From contig NC_071671.1 in NCBI RefSeq assembly GCF_028554725.1, positions 930,001 through 994,000 on the forward strand: DNA of 64,000 nt, in the 5' to 3' direction. Within the stretch, counting starts at the first letter, position 1; each line of letters opens with the position of its first letter. The notes below the pieces were generated by a model that worked only from the letters and a program-made list of their open reading frames with translations, was not told where the DNA came from and searched no databases. The DNA comes from Zeugodacus cucurbitae (lineage: Eukaryota; Arthropoda; Insecta; Diptera; Tephritidae). Shown one piece after another: positions 12,601 to 25,281 of the stretch. The position numbers were made by a program, and so were the translations under genes.

Positions 12601-15600
12601 GAAAAAGGAATGGTTGAGTTGCTGCCTTTATGGCTTCATGACACATAATGGAGAGGATCGAAAAACCGTGAAAAAGTCCCCATAAAAGGTGGAACGAAAA
12701 CAACAACAACCGCTGAAGTCGCAAGACCGGCGATTGTGTGTGTTAGCCATTACCACTGAATACAAAGTTTTTCTAGCCATTAATGGATGGCGACGACCTC
12801 AAATGCTTTCCAACATCACTCCACATGCATGCACTTGCAAATACTCGTATACATACCTACATACGTATGTATGTATGTATGTCTGTATGGACTCGAACCT
12901 GCATGCCCAATCGCTTTGGTATGTGCATATGCCGGTAAACGTGCAAATACACACAAACGCATATATATATGTATGTATGTATGTATGTATGCAAGTGTAG
13001 CTCCATATTTCAAACATTTGTGAGCTTGTCGGTTGCTGTGATGTCTGCCCGTGCACTTCCTTTCCTCCTTCCGCTTCCCTTGCTTGGCTGTCTGTCTGCC
13101 ATCGCTATTTGTCTGACTGCAGACGCGGTCCTCCATGCTTCTCCATTCGTGCCGTCGTTGTTCTGCAATTTGCCCGCAACGAGAGTTGGTTTACGCTCTT
13201 GTCTTGCTGTTTCTGTTGCTGTTGCCGTTGTGCGACTTTTGTTTTTCTGTTTCTGTCTGTTTTTTGGTTCGGCGTTACTCTTTCTTTTGCTAAAAAAAAA
13301 TGGAAGCTTGTCCCTACCACAGCAGCAGCGGAAAGGTTGGTTATTTGTTCCATATTGTTGACTGTTGCAAATACAAGTGCTTGCGCGTCGTTGCGCTTTA
13401 AATGAGTTTTAGAACTTTTGCGAAATAGAAGCTTCATTAAAGCATAGCTCTATTTTGAATCCATATTATTATTTTTTTTTTGGTATCTAAAGTGATCTAA
13501 CTTTATTAGATATAAAAAAACATAGCTGAAAGTTAGTCACTTATTGTTAAAATTATTCTATTCTACAGCTTTCGCGCAGTCAGAATCATCGCGTTTTATC
13601 ACGACGCCTCAAAGTCAAACGGTCGTCGAGGGCGAGCCAATTGTGTTTACCTGTCGGGCAAGTTCAGTCGATGGCCTCCATTACGCATGGCTTCATAATA
13701 GTGAGTAAAGAACGCGCAGTCTATGAGTCATGCCTGTCTTTAGCCGAATATTTTTGTTTTTAGATGTGCCGGTAAAAAATTCATCTCGTGTGAGGCAATC
13801 GGAGTCGAATCTTCACATTGAGGCCGTACAGCGTGATACCGATGTTGGAGATTATGTTTGCATAGCGACTAGTATGACAAGCGGAGCTCGTCAGGCATCA
13901 CCTCCGGCACGACTTAATATAATCTGTAAGTATACTTTTGCACGCATTAATTGAACTTACGTCAAATGAAAACCATTAACATTTAAAAACTTTGCACTTA
14001 AAATAGTGAATTAAATTTGATAAATAATTTATTAATTCACTTTATAATCACGTTCCACGAAAATTACGTTGGTCCTACAAGTCAAGGGTGTGCTGTTTCC
14101 TTTCATCAGCTTCTTCATTTCAGCATTAATAGACTCATATGCATTAATTTCCTTTGATTTGGCACCGCCAGATTGATATTAGCCCATAACAACCGCCAAA
14201 CAGCTATGCATAAGTAAATAAAAAACTTACCTCACAACGAAATGCCGATATAACATAAGATGGGTCAAAATGTGCAGCTAGCAACATGTGTTACACACAT
14301 TTCGATTTTGTAATGTTTGATGTTCGTTTTGTTTACTTTTCATATGTAAGATGCATCAGCGCCAAGTTGTAGACTTCTTCAACTTAATTGACTGCAGTTG
14401 CTGTTCTTGCGGTTATGTGTATATAGTTTAAGTTTTCCCCGTCGTTTTTACGCTTTTGCTGTTGTTGGCGGTACATTAAATACGATGTGCTATAAGCCAA
14501 AGAAATAACTCACCAATATATATGTATGTATATGTGCCTTCCATATTCGAAACATGACGTTTCAACTGCACTTCTTCGCCTCATTTGCTATTGTATTCAT
14601 TTAACATACGACTCTTGATTTGTCTTACTCTATATTATGGGTCGATTACGCACTCCAAGTGTAATCTTTCAACGAATCATTTACGTTTCGAACGATTCCT
14701 CTTTGTTTATATGCATATGAACATACACATAAATGGGTGTATTCATCCGTTCTTATTGAAATAATTCCACATATTATAATCATTCCATTACTATGGTAAA
14801 AGCACAGCTCGACTAATGATCACGGTGTTTGGTGTCTCATATCAATTCCTTTTATTAAATTTTGATGCCAAATACTATATTGTAATCCATAACAGTCCCG
14901 TGAAACCAATGTTGGAGATTTTGATTTCATAGCGAATAGTACGACAAGCGGACCGTAACATTTCCGTAAAATATTTTTTAAGATATCTCATTTATTAATA
15001 ACACAGCCCGACAAAATTAAAAAAAACATGTTTCCTTCTTTGAATTTATCAACTTGTTCTAGTTAATTTGGGTTATATCATGAAAACTAGAGCTGATAGA
15101 GACAAACTGATTACAGATTTGAATTCTAAAATCAGTTGATAAATTCAAAGAAGCAAATCGAGTGTTGGACTGTGTAATATTACCCGTCGTATAATGCCCT
15201 GGTTAATTCGGTGAGTCGATTAGTTGAATATCAAGAGCTCTAATATGTATACAGGTAATCAGAAAACCGATCTGCATACTGAGTCAGATCAGCATTCCTA
15301 GGGATGCAAGTTCACTAACTTTAAGCTTACATTACATTACATTCACTGGATCAATGAATAGCACATACGCCGTTTTGGTATAGAAAAAAGTTAATAACCA
15401 ATATTTTTACAAACAAGAAAAAACGTTAACTTCGGCTGTACCCAAGCTAGTATACCCTACACAGGTGCATTTCTTTTAGTAACTATGTGTTTAAGCAAAT
15501 CTAAGAAGAAATAAGTAAGAAAAATAAGTAAAAAAAAGAAAACATTTTACTAACTCTTTTTAGCCGGGTTGTTTGCTAGAAACATTAAGGTTATATAGTT

Positions 15601-18600
15601 AACCGATCTGAACAATTTCTTCGGAGATTATATTATTACCTTAAGCAATAATCCATGTCAAATTTCTTGAAGATATCACGTCAAATGCGAACATTTTCCT
15701 TACAAGCCATTGATTCCGATCGTTCGGTTTGTATGGCAGCTATATGCTATAGTGAACCGATCTGAACAATTTTTTCTGAGATTAAATTATTTCTATGAGC
15801 AATAACTCACACCAAATTTCGTGAAGATATGTAGTATAATGCGGAAGTTTTCCATACAAGCCCTTGATTCCGATCGTTCAGTTTGTATGACAGCTATATG
15901 ATATAGTGGTCCGATATCGGCAGTTCCGACAAATGAGCAGCTTCTTGAAGAGAAAATAACATCTGCAAAATTTCAAAACGATATCTTAAAAACTGAAGGA
16001 CTAGTTCGTATATATACAGACAGACAGACAGCTAAATCGACTCAGTTCAACATCATTTATATATATACATTATAGGGCCTCCGACGCTTCCTTCTGGGTG
16101 TTACAAACTTCGTGACAAACTTAATATACCCTGTTCAGGGTATAAAAAGTGAATAACCAATATTTTTACAAAAAATATCATAAAATAATTGATTTAATGC
16201 AACTTAAGTGCATAGACATAAAATGTTTGTTTTAAAGCTCTCTTCGAAATATGCTTGTCTTAGTCTTGGGAAATATAAACAATTTCACATGATACCACAC
16301 TTTGAGCTTGAGTTTAAGTATATATGTATGTATGTATGTAAAATAGCCACCACCTCATCTTGCCGTTGTTTTTCTTGTTTAATTCTCGTGTGTGTGTATG
16401 TGTGTGTGTGCGTAAATTTTATATAAGTATATATAATCTCACGTTGTTTTGCCCAAGCCAAGTCAATTTGATTTCATGATTTGCTGAAGGCGACAGTGCC
16501 TCCACCGCTATCATTGTTCACGCTGCTGTCTTCCCGCTATTATTCTGTTATTCGTCTGCGTTCAGCTGCTGCTCGTAAAATTTTATGCGTTTTTCCGGCG
16601 TTGAAAACGAAAATGAAATGGAAGTTGGTGCACAATTCCGAACAAATGCCAGCTTCTCGCATTCGAGTCAAGCCGCGCCGCGCCGCTCCGAGCCGGTGGT
16701 GTGAATGTTATGAGCGACTGTAATGTTGGTACACTTTACGTAGCAAATATGTACGAGTGTGTATGTTTGTATGTGTAGTATGGTATTATGTTTGTGCATA
16801 ACAAGTACTACTCGTACACACTCTTATTACGAGTGTTTGTGTGCGGGTGGGTGTGCGGAGGGTCGTTAGAATGTTTATGCCGTTAGTTGTTGGGTTGTTG
16901 GGCTGTTTGACTGTTGTTAACGATTTGCCTTTTTATTTTGTTTTTATGTTTTCATGCCGCTCTGCTGCATTTAACGACTTTTCTCCGTCTTCTAATGTTA
17001 TCCGGCCACCCCAATTCGTATTTATGTATTATAAACCCGCATGTGTGTATGTATGTACATACAAAAGTATTGGTGTAATACGCTTATTTTATACTCTCTA
17101 ATGTACTTTGCAAATGTTCTGATTTTTCCAACATTTCCTTAATATTTTTGTTTCACTTTCATAGACACGTATATTTGTGTTTCACAAATGCCATTCGGTT
17201 CCAGAAAATTACGCTCATGGAATGAAGAATGAAGCCTCGCTTTGCGCCGAGTGAATGAGTGGGTGGCGTTGGCATACTACGTATCTCAAGATGTAGACAA
17301 ACAACCCCTTGAAGATTTCAAATTGTACTCGTATGCGAGCCTCGACTGACTTTGCAAACATTGTTTTAGCGATTGTTGGCGATTGTTTCAATGTCCTCAT
17401 TCATTCTCGACGGCATTCAGTGGATCCTTGGTTTGCCATTCATTGTCAGACAAATATTATTGCTTTTGTTCGCATTCTTTGTTGTAAGGGGATTGATTTT
17501 CTTGTTGTTGTTTTTGTACTGCTGTTGTTGACGTTTATTGTTTACATTTATGCGTGGGTTGGAGTGCTGTTGACTGTTATGTTCACTTCTTTTTTGGGGG
17601 ATGTAGCAGGACTGTCTCTTTGCGGTGACAGTGAGATAATGTGTGTTAATATTGCACAAAAACGAAGATTGGTTACCAACGAGATAATCTTCGTCGAAGT
17701 AATTAGGCATTCAACAAAAACTTAACACAAATTTAGACAGGAATTATGAACGAACTTACATAGGTAATATGTACGAGCATCTATTAAAGCGAACGCATTA
17801 ACATATGGATATGTTCTTTCTTATATAGGTTATAAAAATATTTGTATGAAACCCTAAGTTTTAGACTTAAAAAAAATAGTACAAAAGCGTGTTTCGTACC
17901 ATGTGTTTAGTCTATAGAATATTGCCTGCAATCTTATAATGTATGTGTCTGTATGTATTTACAATCATTTGTGTCCGTCAGTCGAAAGGCAATTGAACTC
18001 ACATTTCTCCTCGCACTGTTGTAGGCGCTGCAACGTAATGACTTCGTGTTCAATTTATTTCCGTCTTTTAACACCTTCATTTACCTTCACACAATAAAAG
18101 TGAGATATGCCTTGCGATGCATTTTCAAACATCATAGTACTATAAACAATTTTATCGCGAGGCTAAAAATAAAGCAAACATGTTAATTACAATTGCTGCA
18201 GCAAAGCATTTTAATTGATTGATAAACTTTGCTGTTTGTATGTATTTGTTTACTTAGTGCACGATCGCTGACCTGTCAGAGCTACGTAGTGAAGCGAAGG
18301 TGACTGAAAAGAATATCTATTTACAATCATATGTATGTATGTATGTGATTGGCGCGGAAACCGTTTAACCAGTGTACATACATATATATACACTTATATA
18401 AATACATGTCTATATATCGATTAGAAAGAGAAAAAATGTTGATCACAGTGTGATTTAAATTTTGCTTCCTGCATTCAAGGATTCCCTTATAGCGAATATC
18501 TCTGACTAGCTAAATTTCAGTGAGTATCTTTCATGTTGTAAACTGGGCATTTTCTTAACAGTTTGATGTATTTGTAAACCAAATATAATAGAATATATAT

Positions 18601-21600
18601 ATATATTTGGCGTAGGAACCGCTTTAAGCGATTATAGCCGAATCCAAAACCTTTCTCTCGAAAACCCCAAGAGTCGTCTCATCGGATGTTGTCATCGTCC
18701 ACGCTTCAGCGCCACACATCAGGACGGGAATAATGAGCGACTTATAGAGTTTGATTTTGGTTCGTCGAGAGAGGACTTTACTTTTCAATTGCCTACTCAG
18801 TCCAAAGTAGCACCTGTTGGCAAGAGTGATTCTGCGTTGGATTTCAAGGCTGATATTGTTGGTGTTGTTAATGCTGGTTCCCAGATAAACGAAATTATCT
18901 ACAACTGCAAAGTTATGACTGTCAACAGTGACGTGTTAGCCAAGACGCGAGTGCACTGACTGTTTGTTTGATGACAGGAGATATTTCGTCTTGACCTCAT
19001 TCACCACCAGACCCATACGCTTCGCTTCTTTATCTAGTCTGGAAAACGCAGAACAAACGGTGCGGTTGTTGCATCCGATGATATCAATATCATCGGCATA
19101 CGCCAGGAGCTGTACACTCTTGTAGAAGATTGTACCCTCTCTATTTAGTTCTGCAGCTCGTATTATTTTCTCCAGCAATAGATTGAAGAAGTCGCACGAT
19201 AGTGAGTCACCCTGTCTGAAGCCTCGTTTGGTATCGAACGGCTCGGAGAGGTCCTTCCCGATCCTGACGGAGCTTTTGGTGTTGCTCAACGTCAGCTTAC
19301 ATAGCCGTATTAGTTTTGCAGGGATACCAAATTCAGACATCGCGGCATAAAGGCAGCTCCTTTTCGTGCTATCGAAGGCAGCTTTAAAATCGATCAAAAG
19401 ATGGTGAGTATCGATTCTTCTCTCTCGGGTCTTTTCCAAGATTTTGCGCATGGTGAATATCTGGTCCATTGTAGATTTTCCAGGTCTAAAGCCACACTGA
19501 TAAGGTCCAATCAGTTTGTTGACGGTGGGCTTTAGTCTTTCACACAATACGCTCGACAAAACCTTATGTGCGATATTGAGGAGACTTATACCACGGTAGT
19601 TGGCGCAGATTGTGGGGTCTCCCTTCTTATGGATTGGGCAGAGCACACTAAGATTCCAATCGTCAGGCATGCTTTCTTTCGACCATATTCTACAAAGAAA
19701 CTGATGCATGCACCTTATCAGTTCTTCGCCGCCGTATTTGAATAGCTCGGCCGGTAATCCATCGGCCCCCGCCGCTTTGTTGTTCTTCAAGCGGGTAATT
19801 GCTATTCGAATTTCTTCATGGTCGGGTAATGGAACATCTATTCCATCGTCATCGATTGGGGAATCGGGTTCGCCAACTCCTGGTGTTGTACTTTCACTGC
19901 CATTGAGCAGGTCGGAGAAGTGTTCCCTCCATAATCCCAGTATGCTCTGGACATCCGTTACCAGATTACCTCCTCGGTCCAAAAGGGCAGTGTCTCATCC
20001 GAGGCTCTGTGTTTGTTTTCATTGGGGAGATTTTTTTATGTGGTGGGTTCCAAGCCCTACGCACAATCGCAGAAGCGGGCTTCGCCTTCTCACTTTAGCT
20101 CGCCTTCAAACGGATGTCTGTTAGCTACCCAGGGGATACTTGGTCTAAAACCGGAAGTCGTGAGCTGCTTGAGTCATATGTAAAAGAATCGTTTCTGGCC
20201 ACTCCCAAGTGAATGGCAATCAGAAACTTTCCTCACTTGCGTGAACTTCTACATATGACCCCATCCCCCTATATAATAGAATGCAGAACAGATTTCTCGG
20301 CCGAATTCATGGCAAACGATTCTCAATATTGATGTGTTAATTGGTTAATCTACCTGAATAACTAACTTTAACTAAATTTTACATGTGATTTTAAATATAG
20401 ACAATTCACACATGTGTACATTAAATTTTACTGAAGCTAAGAAAAACAACACCATAACAAGGTATAGGATAAAAAATTATAAAAAATACAGGATATGAAC
20501 CAAATTTCACATAAATAACATGCAGAAGCGAACATCTTCACTGGCGAGACTTGCCAAATATTACATCATTTGTAAGTAATTTGCAATAAGCCACGCCTAC
20601 TTAAAATAATGTGCAATAGTATGTACATAGTACAAGAAATAAACGAGAGTATATTTTCTGTTGGCGCTACGTATTCGTATATTCAAATTGATTACACTAC
20701 TCTCGCTGTTTTGTTTCCTTTTGGAAGTTAATAATAAGTAGCTGCCAATCAATCAAAGGTATTATATTTGTACTTACAAAAATCCTCCGCAACCCTAATT
20801 TGCAAAGCACTCCAGTTACCAATACCGTACTCCTTCTTACCCCTCTTTTATCTTATTCTATCTATTTGCAGGGATTCAAGCGGCCTCCGTGCAATTGTTA
20901 AGCAGCAATCACAATGAAGTCACGCTTAAGTGCCATGTGGAGGGCTCTTCTGGCGACGGAATGCTCGAAATCGAATGGTTCCGCAACAGTGAAAAATTGA
21001 GCACCCTCAAAAATATTGAACTGCAGCAAAATCGACTTATTATTCGCCAACCCAGTGCCGCTGATAGCGGACTCTATCGCTGTATAGCCTCCAATGCAGC
21101 TGGACGTGCGATGAGTAAGAAAGGTTACGTACTGCAATGGACGAACAGCAAGGGTGGATCGCCTGAACGCGATAGTGATAGCTTCACCTCTTCCAGTTGC
21201 ATTCCGCGGCTCAAGAAAAATCAAAAATTGCCCATAGAAGCCATGAATCAGATATTTCTTTGTCGTGGCAAGCGAGGTGGCCAGACGGCCGAAGACAAAT
21301 TACCACCCGCTACAGATGTTACCATCACAAATGGTCCAGCCAATAAGCAAGTCAAGGAGAACGAGCCCATAGAATTGCTTTGCTCACACTCAGTGCCCGA
21401 AAAGTATCGTCAAGTGCAGTTACGGTGGCGCAAGGACGGTAAAATATTTCGTATGGTAGAACTGGGTACAACTACTGCCACGTCCATGTCTAATCCCACT
21501 GAAACAGGCAAGGAGTTGACATTACGCGAAGATACTCGCATAGTGCTCAGCCGATCTAATGGCTCATTGCTGTTCAGCAACGTGTTTGCCAGCGATGCCG

Positions 21601-24600
21601 GACAATATGTTTGTCAAATCTACGTGGAGGGTCATCGCCCCAGTACTTCGGAGCCTGCAGAGCTGCAAGTCATCGAACAGTTAAAGTTCATGCCGCAACC
21701 GACGTCAAAAAATTTAGAATTGGGTAGTGTTGGGAAGGTGCATTGCAAGGCGCAAGGAACTCCCTCGCCCAATGTCAAATGGATACGGGTGAGTAGAAGT
21801 TGCATGCCACAAGTAGTGCAACACACAAATACATATTTCTGCACATGTTTATGAACAGCTGCTGCTGCTACTGATGGTCATTATAGTAATACGAATATTC
21901 AAACAGCATAAGCTGGAAACAACAAAAACATGAAATATTAAATGTTCAAACAATATGGCAGTGCCACAAAAGCTCAACGGCTTTTCCACTTACCATTGTC
22001 TACTTTAACAAAAACTTGGCGAATGGCTCTGTTCACTTCACACAACAAACAATGAAAAGGAAACGAGGAAAGAGACAATTCAGCATGTTTCACAGAGTTT
22101 CTTGACTGTTTTCTTGACAAAGAGACAAATAAATATCACATTAAAGACTCTAGAAATATGTATTAGAAAACTTGAAAAGCTTCTGGTTGAATACAATTTT
22201 TAAATAAATTTTAACATTAAACCATCAAATGGTGACGGTTAGAAATTATCTGCCCCGATACTCTGACTTTCAATTAATGCTTTTCAAATGCGAGTACATA
22301 CCTTATGAAATCCATTAACGTTAGTACATGTTATGCGTGGTTTACATAGTCTTTATGCAAAGGTCAGAGCTCAATGCATTACTTTCAGGTTGACTGCAGC
22401 AAAAAGTGAGAGAATCACTTTGAAAAATGAAAACCGTGGTTATTCAAAACTTACATTCAATACAAAACCAACCAATAGTTGGGCATAATGGCTTGGACTA
22501 TTGGCTCAGCGTCCACTTTCATACACATACGAGTGTATAGATGTACGAGACGTGCGGTGGTCCACTAGACACACAATTTCAAAACGGCGCCAACGTATCG
22601 AACACTCATAGTATGCTTACCACAAAGCTGACTAGCTCGAGGGTATGCTTCAAACGAAACAAACGTACACATACCCCAACAGGATACTGATTTGTTTACA
22701 TCATTTTTTAATAATACTAAACTTGTTCAGAACAGTCTATATATTTTCTTACTATTCAACCCCTTCTGTTGTTTATACAAGTTTAAATTTTTCATCGAAA
22801 TAGAAGATACATATATAGTATGTAATTCAGATTAGTAATTTCTTCATTGTTGCATATTGTTTTAGGAACCTGATGGTCAATTGCCCGAGGCAATCGATGA
22901 CATCAACGGTACACTAGTATTCAAAAACGTCAGTGCGGAGCATCGTGGTAATTACACCTGTGTGGCGAGTAATTCGCAAGGTCACATCAATGCCACCGTT
23001 ACCGTTAATGTTGTGGTGGCGCCACGATTTTCCGTCGCACCCGAAGGTCCCATCGAGACGGGTGAAATGGGAGTGGCAGTTATGCACTGCCAAGCCATTG
23101 GTGATCCCAAACCAACAATAAAATGGGATAAGGACTTGAAGTATTTAACTGTGAATAATACGGACCAGAATCGTTTTCGTTTCTTGGAGAATGGCACGCT
23201 CGAAATACGTGACGTACAGCCGGACGATGAGGGTCGTTATGGCTGCACGATAGGTAACAGTGCAGGACTGAAGCGCGAAGAAGTGAGATTCGTTGTGAAA
23301 TGTAAGTAAATTGGATTTTATTAATGTTATGTAAAATAAGAAAGTGGTCCCACTATCGATTCTTGGATGAAAGACGAAATATTGACGTACAATTTTCTTT
23401 TATTTTTGTAACGTTTGCAGCCACTGATGGAACTGCAACGGAAGAATCCGGAGATGGTTTTCTTATTACACGCGCTGTTCTCATCACCATGTCTGTAGCC
23501 TTCGCTTACATAATCTTGGTTGTGGGCTTAATGATTTGGTGTCGCTTCCGTCGACAAGCGCGCAAAGCACGTCTTAATGAAGCGAATAAAGATAACCCCG
23601 AATCCGGTGAGATGGGCAAATTACCCGAAAACGAGCCTTGCCTGCCAGATCACGCTTCTTCGGGAAAAGTACGCAAAGTAAATGGTAACAACAATCCGCG
23701 TGGCAGCGGCAATGAAGCAGCGAAATCCGATGACACCGCCTGCAGCAATCACTCGAAGGGCTCGAAACGTTCTCACGCCTTGGATCAGCTTTCGCTCCCG
23801 CGTTCTGGAATCTCTGAGTTGATACAAATAGGTCGCGGTGAGTTCGGTGATGTTTTTGTGGGAAAGGTGAAAGCGTCGGTAATTCGCCAAGTAGATGAAA
23901 AAGATGTCGAATCGGAAAGACACAATGGCGGTGATAGTAATAGTGCAATCACTTCAATCGAAAAACGACGCTCAAAAACGTCAATGGATGACATTGAAGA
24001 GATACGAGAAGAGCAGGAAACAGGAAGTGCCGATGGTGATACAACTTCCACTACAACAGATGAATACAAATTGGTATTGGTTAAAGCTTTGAATAAGTTC
24101 AAGGATGAAAATATTTGTCAGGAGTTCAAAAGACAAATCGATATGTTTCGTGCTATTTCACACAAAGGCGTGGTCCGATTATTTGGATTATGTCGCGAAA
24201 AAGATCCGCATTATTTGGTGCTCGAATACACTGACTGGGTGCGTACAACTTGAAAATGTTAACACAGAATATATTGAATGACCATTGCAATTTTTTGTTA
24301 TAATTAGGGTGATCTGAAGCAATTTCTGCTAGCCACTGCCGGTAAGGTAAACACTTCAAACAATTCTGCTCAATCGCCACCGCCATTGCAGACGGGACAA
24401 ATTTTGGCCGTAGCATACCAAATTGCTCGCGGTATGGATGCCATTTATAGGGCTCGATTTATACACAAGTAAGCATTTGTTGTATTCCGTTGAAATTTTT
24501 GCTAATTTAGTGGCTCATTTTTTTACTTATAATTATCAATGTTTTTCACTTTCTAAGGGATTTGGCTACGCGTAACTGTGTCATCTCCAGCGATTTCATT

Positions 24601-25102
24601 GTGAAAGTTTCATATCCCGCCCTATCGAAGGATAAATATAGTCGAGAGTACTTCAAGCATCGCAACACCCTCCTACCCATTCGTTGGTTAGCGCCCGAAT
24701 GCATTCAAGAGGATGATTACACAACAAAGAGTGATATTTTTGCTTTCGGTGTTGTTGTTTGGGAATTATTCAGTCAGGCCACAAAGGTACCTTTCGAAGA
24801 GCTGAGCAACGAAGAAGTCATACAACGCAGCCAATCGGGCAATTTAGATTGGGCATGTGCAAGCGGTACACCGGATGGTCTGAAGGAGATTCTGGTGAGC
24901 ATTGCACAATTATATAATATATGAATAATATTTTAAATATAAAAACATTTTATAAATGCATTTGAATGAAAATTTAATGGTTATTATTTTTTTTCGCCTT
25001 CTTCCATAGCTTACCTGCTGGAACTCCAACCCGAAAGAACGACCCTCATTTAGTCAACTGTGCTCGGCGCTCAGTAAAGCAATGCAAAACGGTGATAAAT
25101 AA
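9617..25102 (+). CDS. otk: Off-track, PTK7-like receptor pseudokinase
   Basis: Nine coding exons: 9617-9680, 13569-13700, 13764-13925, 20872-21788, 22866-23301, 23421-24238, 24308-24468, 24558-24894 and 25010-25102. All phases match, giving 1039 residues, close to Drosophila Otk as I recall it (1033). Exon 1 carries the signal peptide (MDSSRTLNWCLSTALCVLQL). Exons 2-5 encode about five Ig domains with repeated C...W...D-x-G-x-Y-x-C signatures. Residues about 589-611 are the transmembrane helix. The kinase-like domain starts with GRGEFGDVF (708-716). The catalytic loop reads HKDLATRN (896-902 region), not HRD, and the DFG motif is replaced by Y-P-A in KVSYPALSKDKY, so it should be catalytically dead like PTK7. 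Known roles of the family are planar polarity, Wnt co-reception and plexin signalling in axon guidance. Introns 1 (3.9 kb) and 3 (6.9 kb) are large. Confidence 0.95.
9681..13568. other. otk intron 1
   Basis: A 3.9-kb intron with donor GTGAGT and acceptor TTCTACAG. It contains TATG microsatellites near 12864-12992 and a 180-codon frame at 11552-12094 that I do not accept as a gene (see rejected list). No other feature was recognised. Confidence 0.7.
12961..12992. repeat. (AT)n-(GTAT)n microsatellite in otk intron 1
   Basis: Compound array: an AT run followed by about six GTAT units. A further TATG array lies at 12864-12883. Confidence 0.8.
14895..14957 (+). pseudogene. Degenerate relic of otk exon 3
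   Basis: About 63 bp in intron 3 closely resemble otk exon 3 at 13831-13893. Shared blocks include ATGTTGGAGATT, CATAGCGA, TAGTA and GACAAGCGGA in the same order and spacing. The codons for the Ig-domain D-Y-V-C signature are mutated, with TTC where exon 3 has TGC for the Cys, and TAA follows soon after. There is no clear donor at the right edge. It looks like an old duplicated Ig exon that has decayed. Confidence 0.7.
14996..15183. mobile_element. Small palindromic element (MITE-like)
   Basis: A block of about 188 bp has imperfect terminal inverted repeats of about 50 bp. The left arm contains ACACAGCCCGAC and TTCTTTGAATTTATCAACT; the right arm carries the reverse complement (GTTGATAAATTCAAAGAA and GTTGGACTGTGT). 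No coding capacity. The ends are approximate and no target duplication was fixed. Confidence 0.6.
15413..16143. mobile_element. Dispersed repeat ending in GGGTATAAAA, with internal duplications
   Basis: The block starts near AACTTCGGCTGTACCCAAGC and ends at TATACCCTGTTCAGGGTATA. Inside, a segment of roughly 125 bp containing TTGATTCCGATCGTTC, GTTTGTATG and CAGCTATATG is repeated in tandem with divergence. A short GACA run sits near 16017-16030. This composition is familiar from dispersed repeats in many fly genomes, but I cannot assign a class. The element is flanked by near-identical 29-bp direct repeats at 15385-15413 and 16144-16172. Confidence 0.6.
18600..20280 (-). mobile_element. Non-LTR retrotransposon fragment (RTE-like), reverse transcriptase region
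   Basis: A minus-strand open frame at 18936-19982 (348 residues) is a reverse transcriptase: NNKAAGADGLPAEL, CPIHKKGD, NYRGISLL, QCGFRPGKST, GFRQGDSLS and the catalytic AYADDI. The endonuclease is missing. The frame ends at a TAA where the second copy (28890-29743) reads Ser. Relative to that copy, about 320 bp of the 3' coding region is deleted. The 3' end carries the shared tail ending GGTTCCTACGCCAA followed by an AT run. 19983-20280 looks like displaced 5' sequence of the same element, by recall only. Not capable of movement. Confidence 0.82.
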
Positions 25103-25275
25103 TTTTCTTACTTTAATTTACTTCAATTAATATAATATAATATGATTTCGCGTGTAAGTATGTCTACATGATTAGCTGCATAGCTTAATTTTGTGGATTT
25201 TTAGTGGTAAGTCTAAAATATTTTAAGCAACTGTTTTATTCCAATAATTAATGCCTAAGTAGTAGTTTCCATAAT

Positions 25276-25281
25276 AATAAA
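25276..25281 (+). terminator. Possible otk polyadenylation signal
   Basis: First AATAAA after the otk stop codon, 174 bp downstream. Others follow in the AT-rich DNA up to the mariner element, so longer 3' UTRs are possible. Confidence 0.35.

Larger units (their letters stand above)
13926..20871. other. otk intron 3
   Basis: A 6.9-kb intron separates the exons for Ig1 and Ig2. It collects the exon-3 relic, the small palindromic element, the dispersed repeat and the LINE fragment listed separately. 16180-18590 is otherwise AT-rich DNA with microsatellites (for example near 16320-16340 and 18330-18347) and no gene that I can support. Confidence 0.7.

Noticed and set aside
12816..13437. Overlapping frames on both strands in otk intron 1, some Gln-rich or with YIHTYIHTY repeats
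   Set aside because: They arise from translating TATG/CATA microsatellites and CTG-type runs in several frames.
14880..15000. A second functional otk gene (otk2-like) in the large intron
   Set aside because: Only one short decayed exon fragment is present; no other Ig, transmembrane or kinase exons are duplicated.
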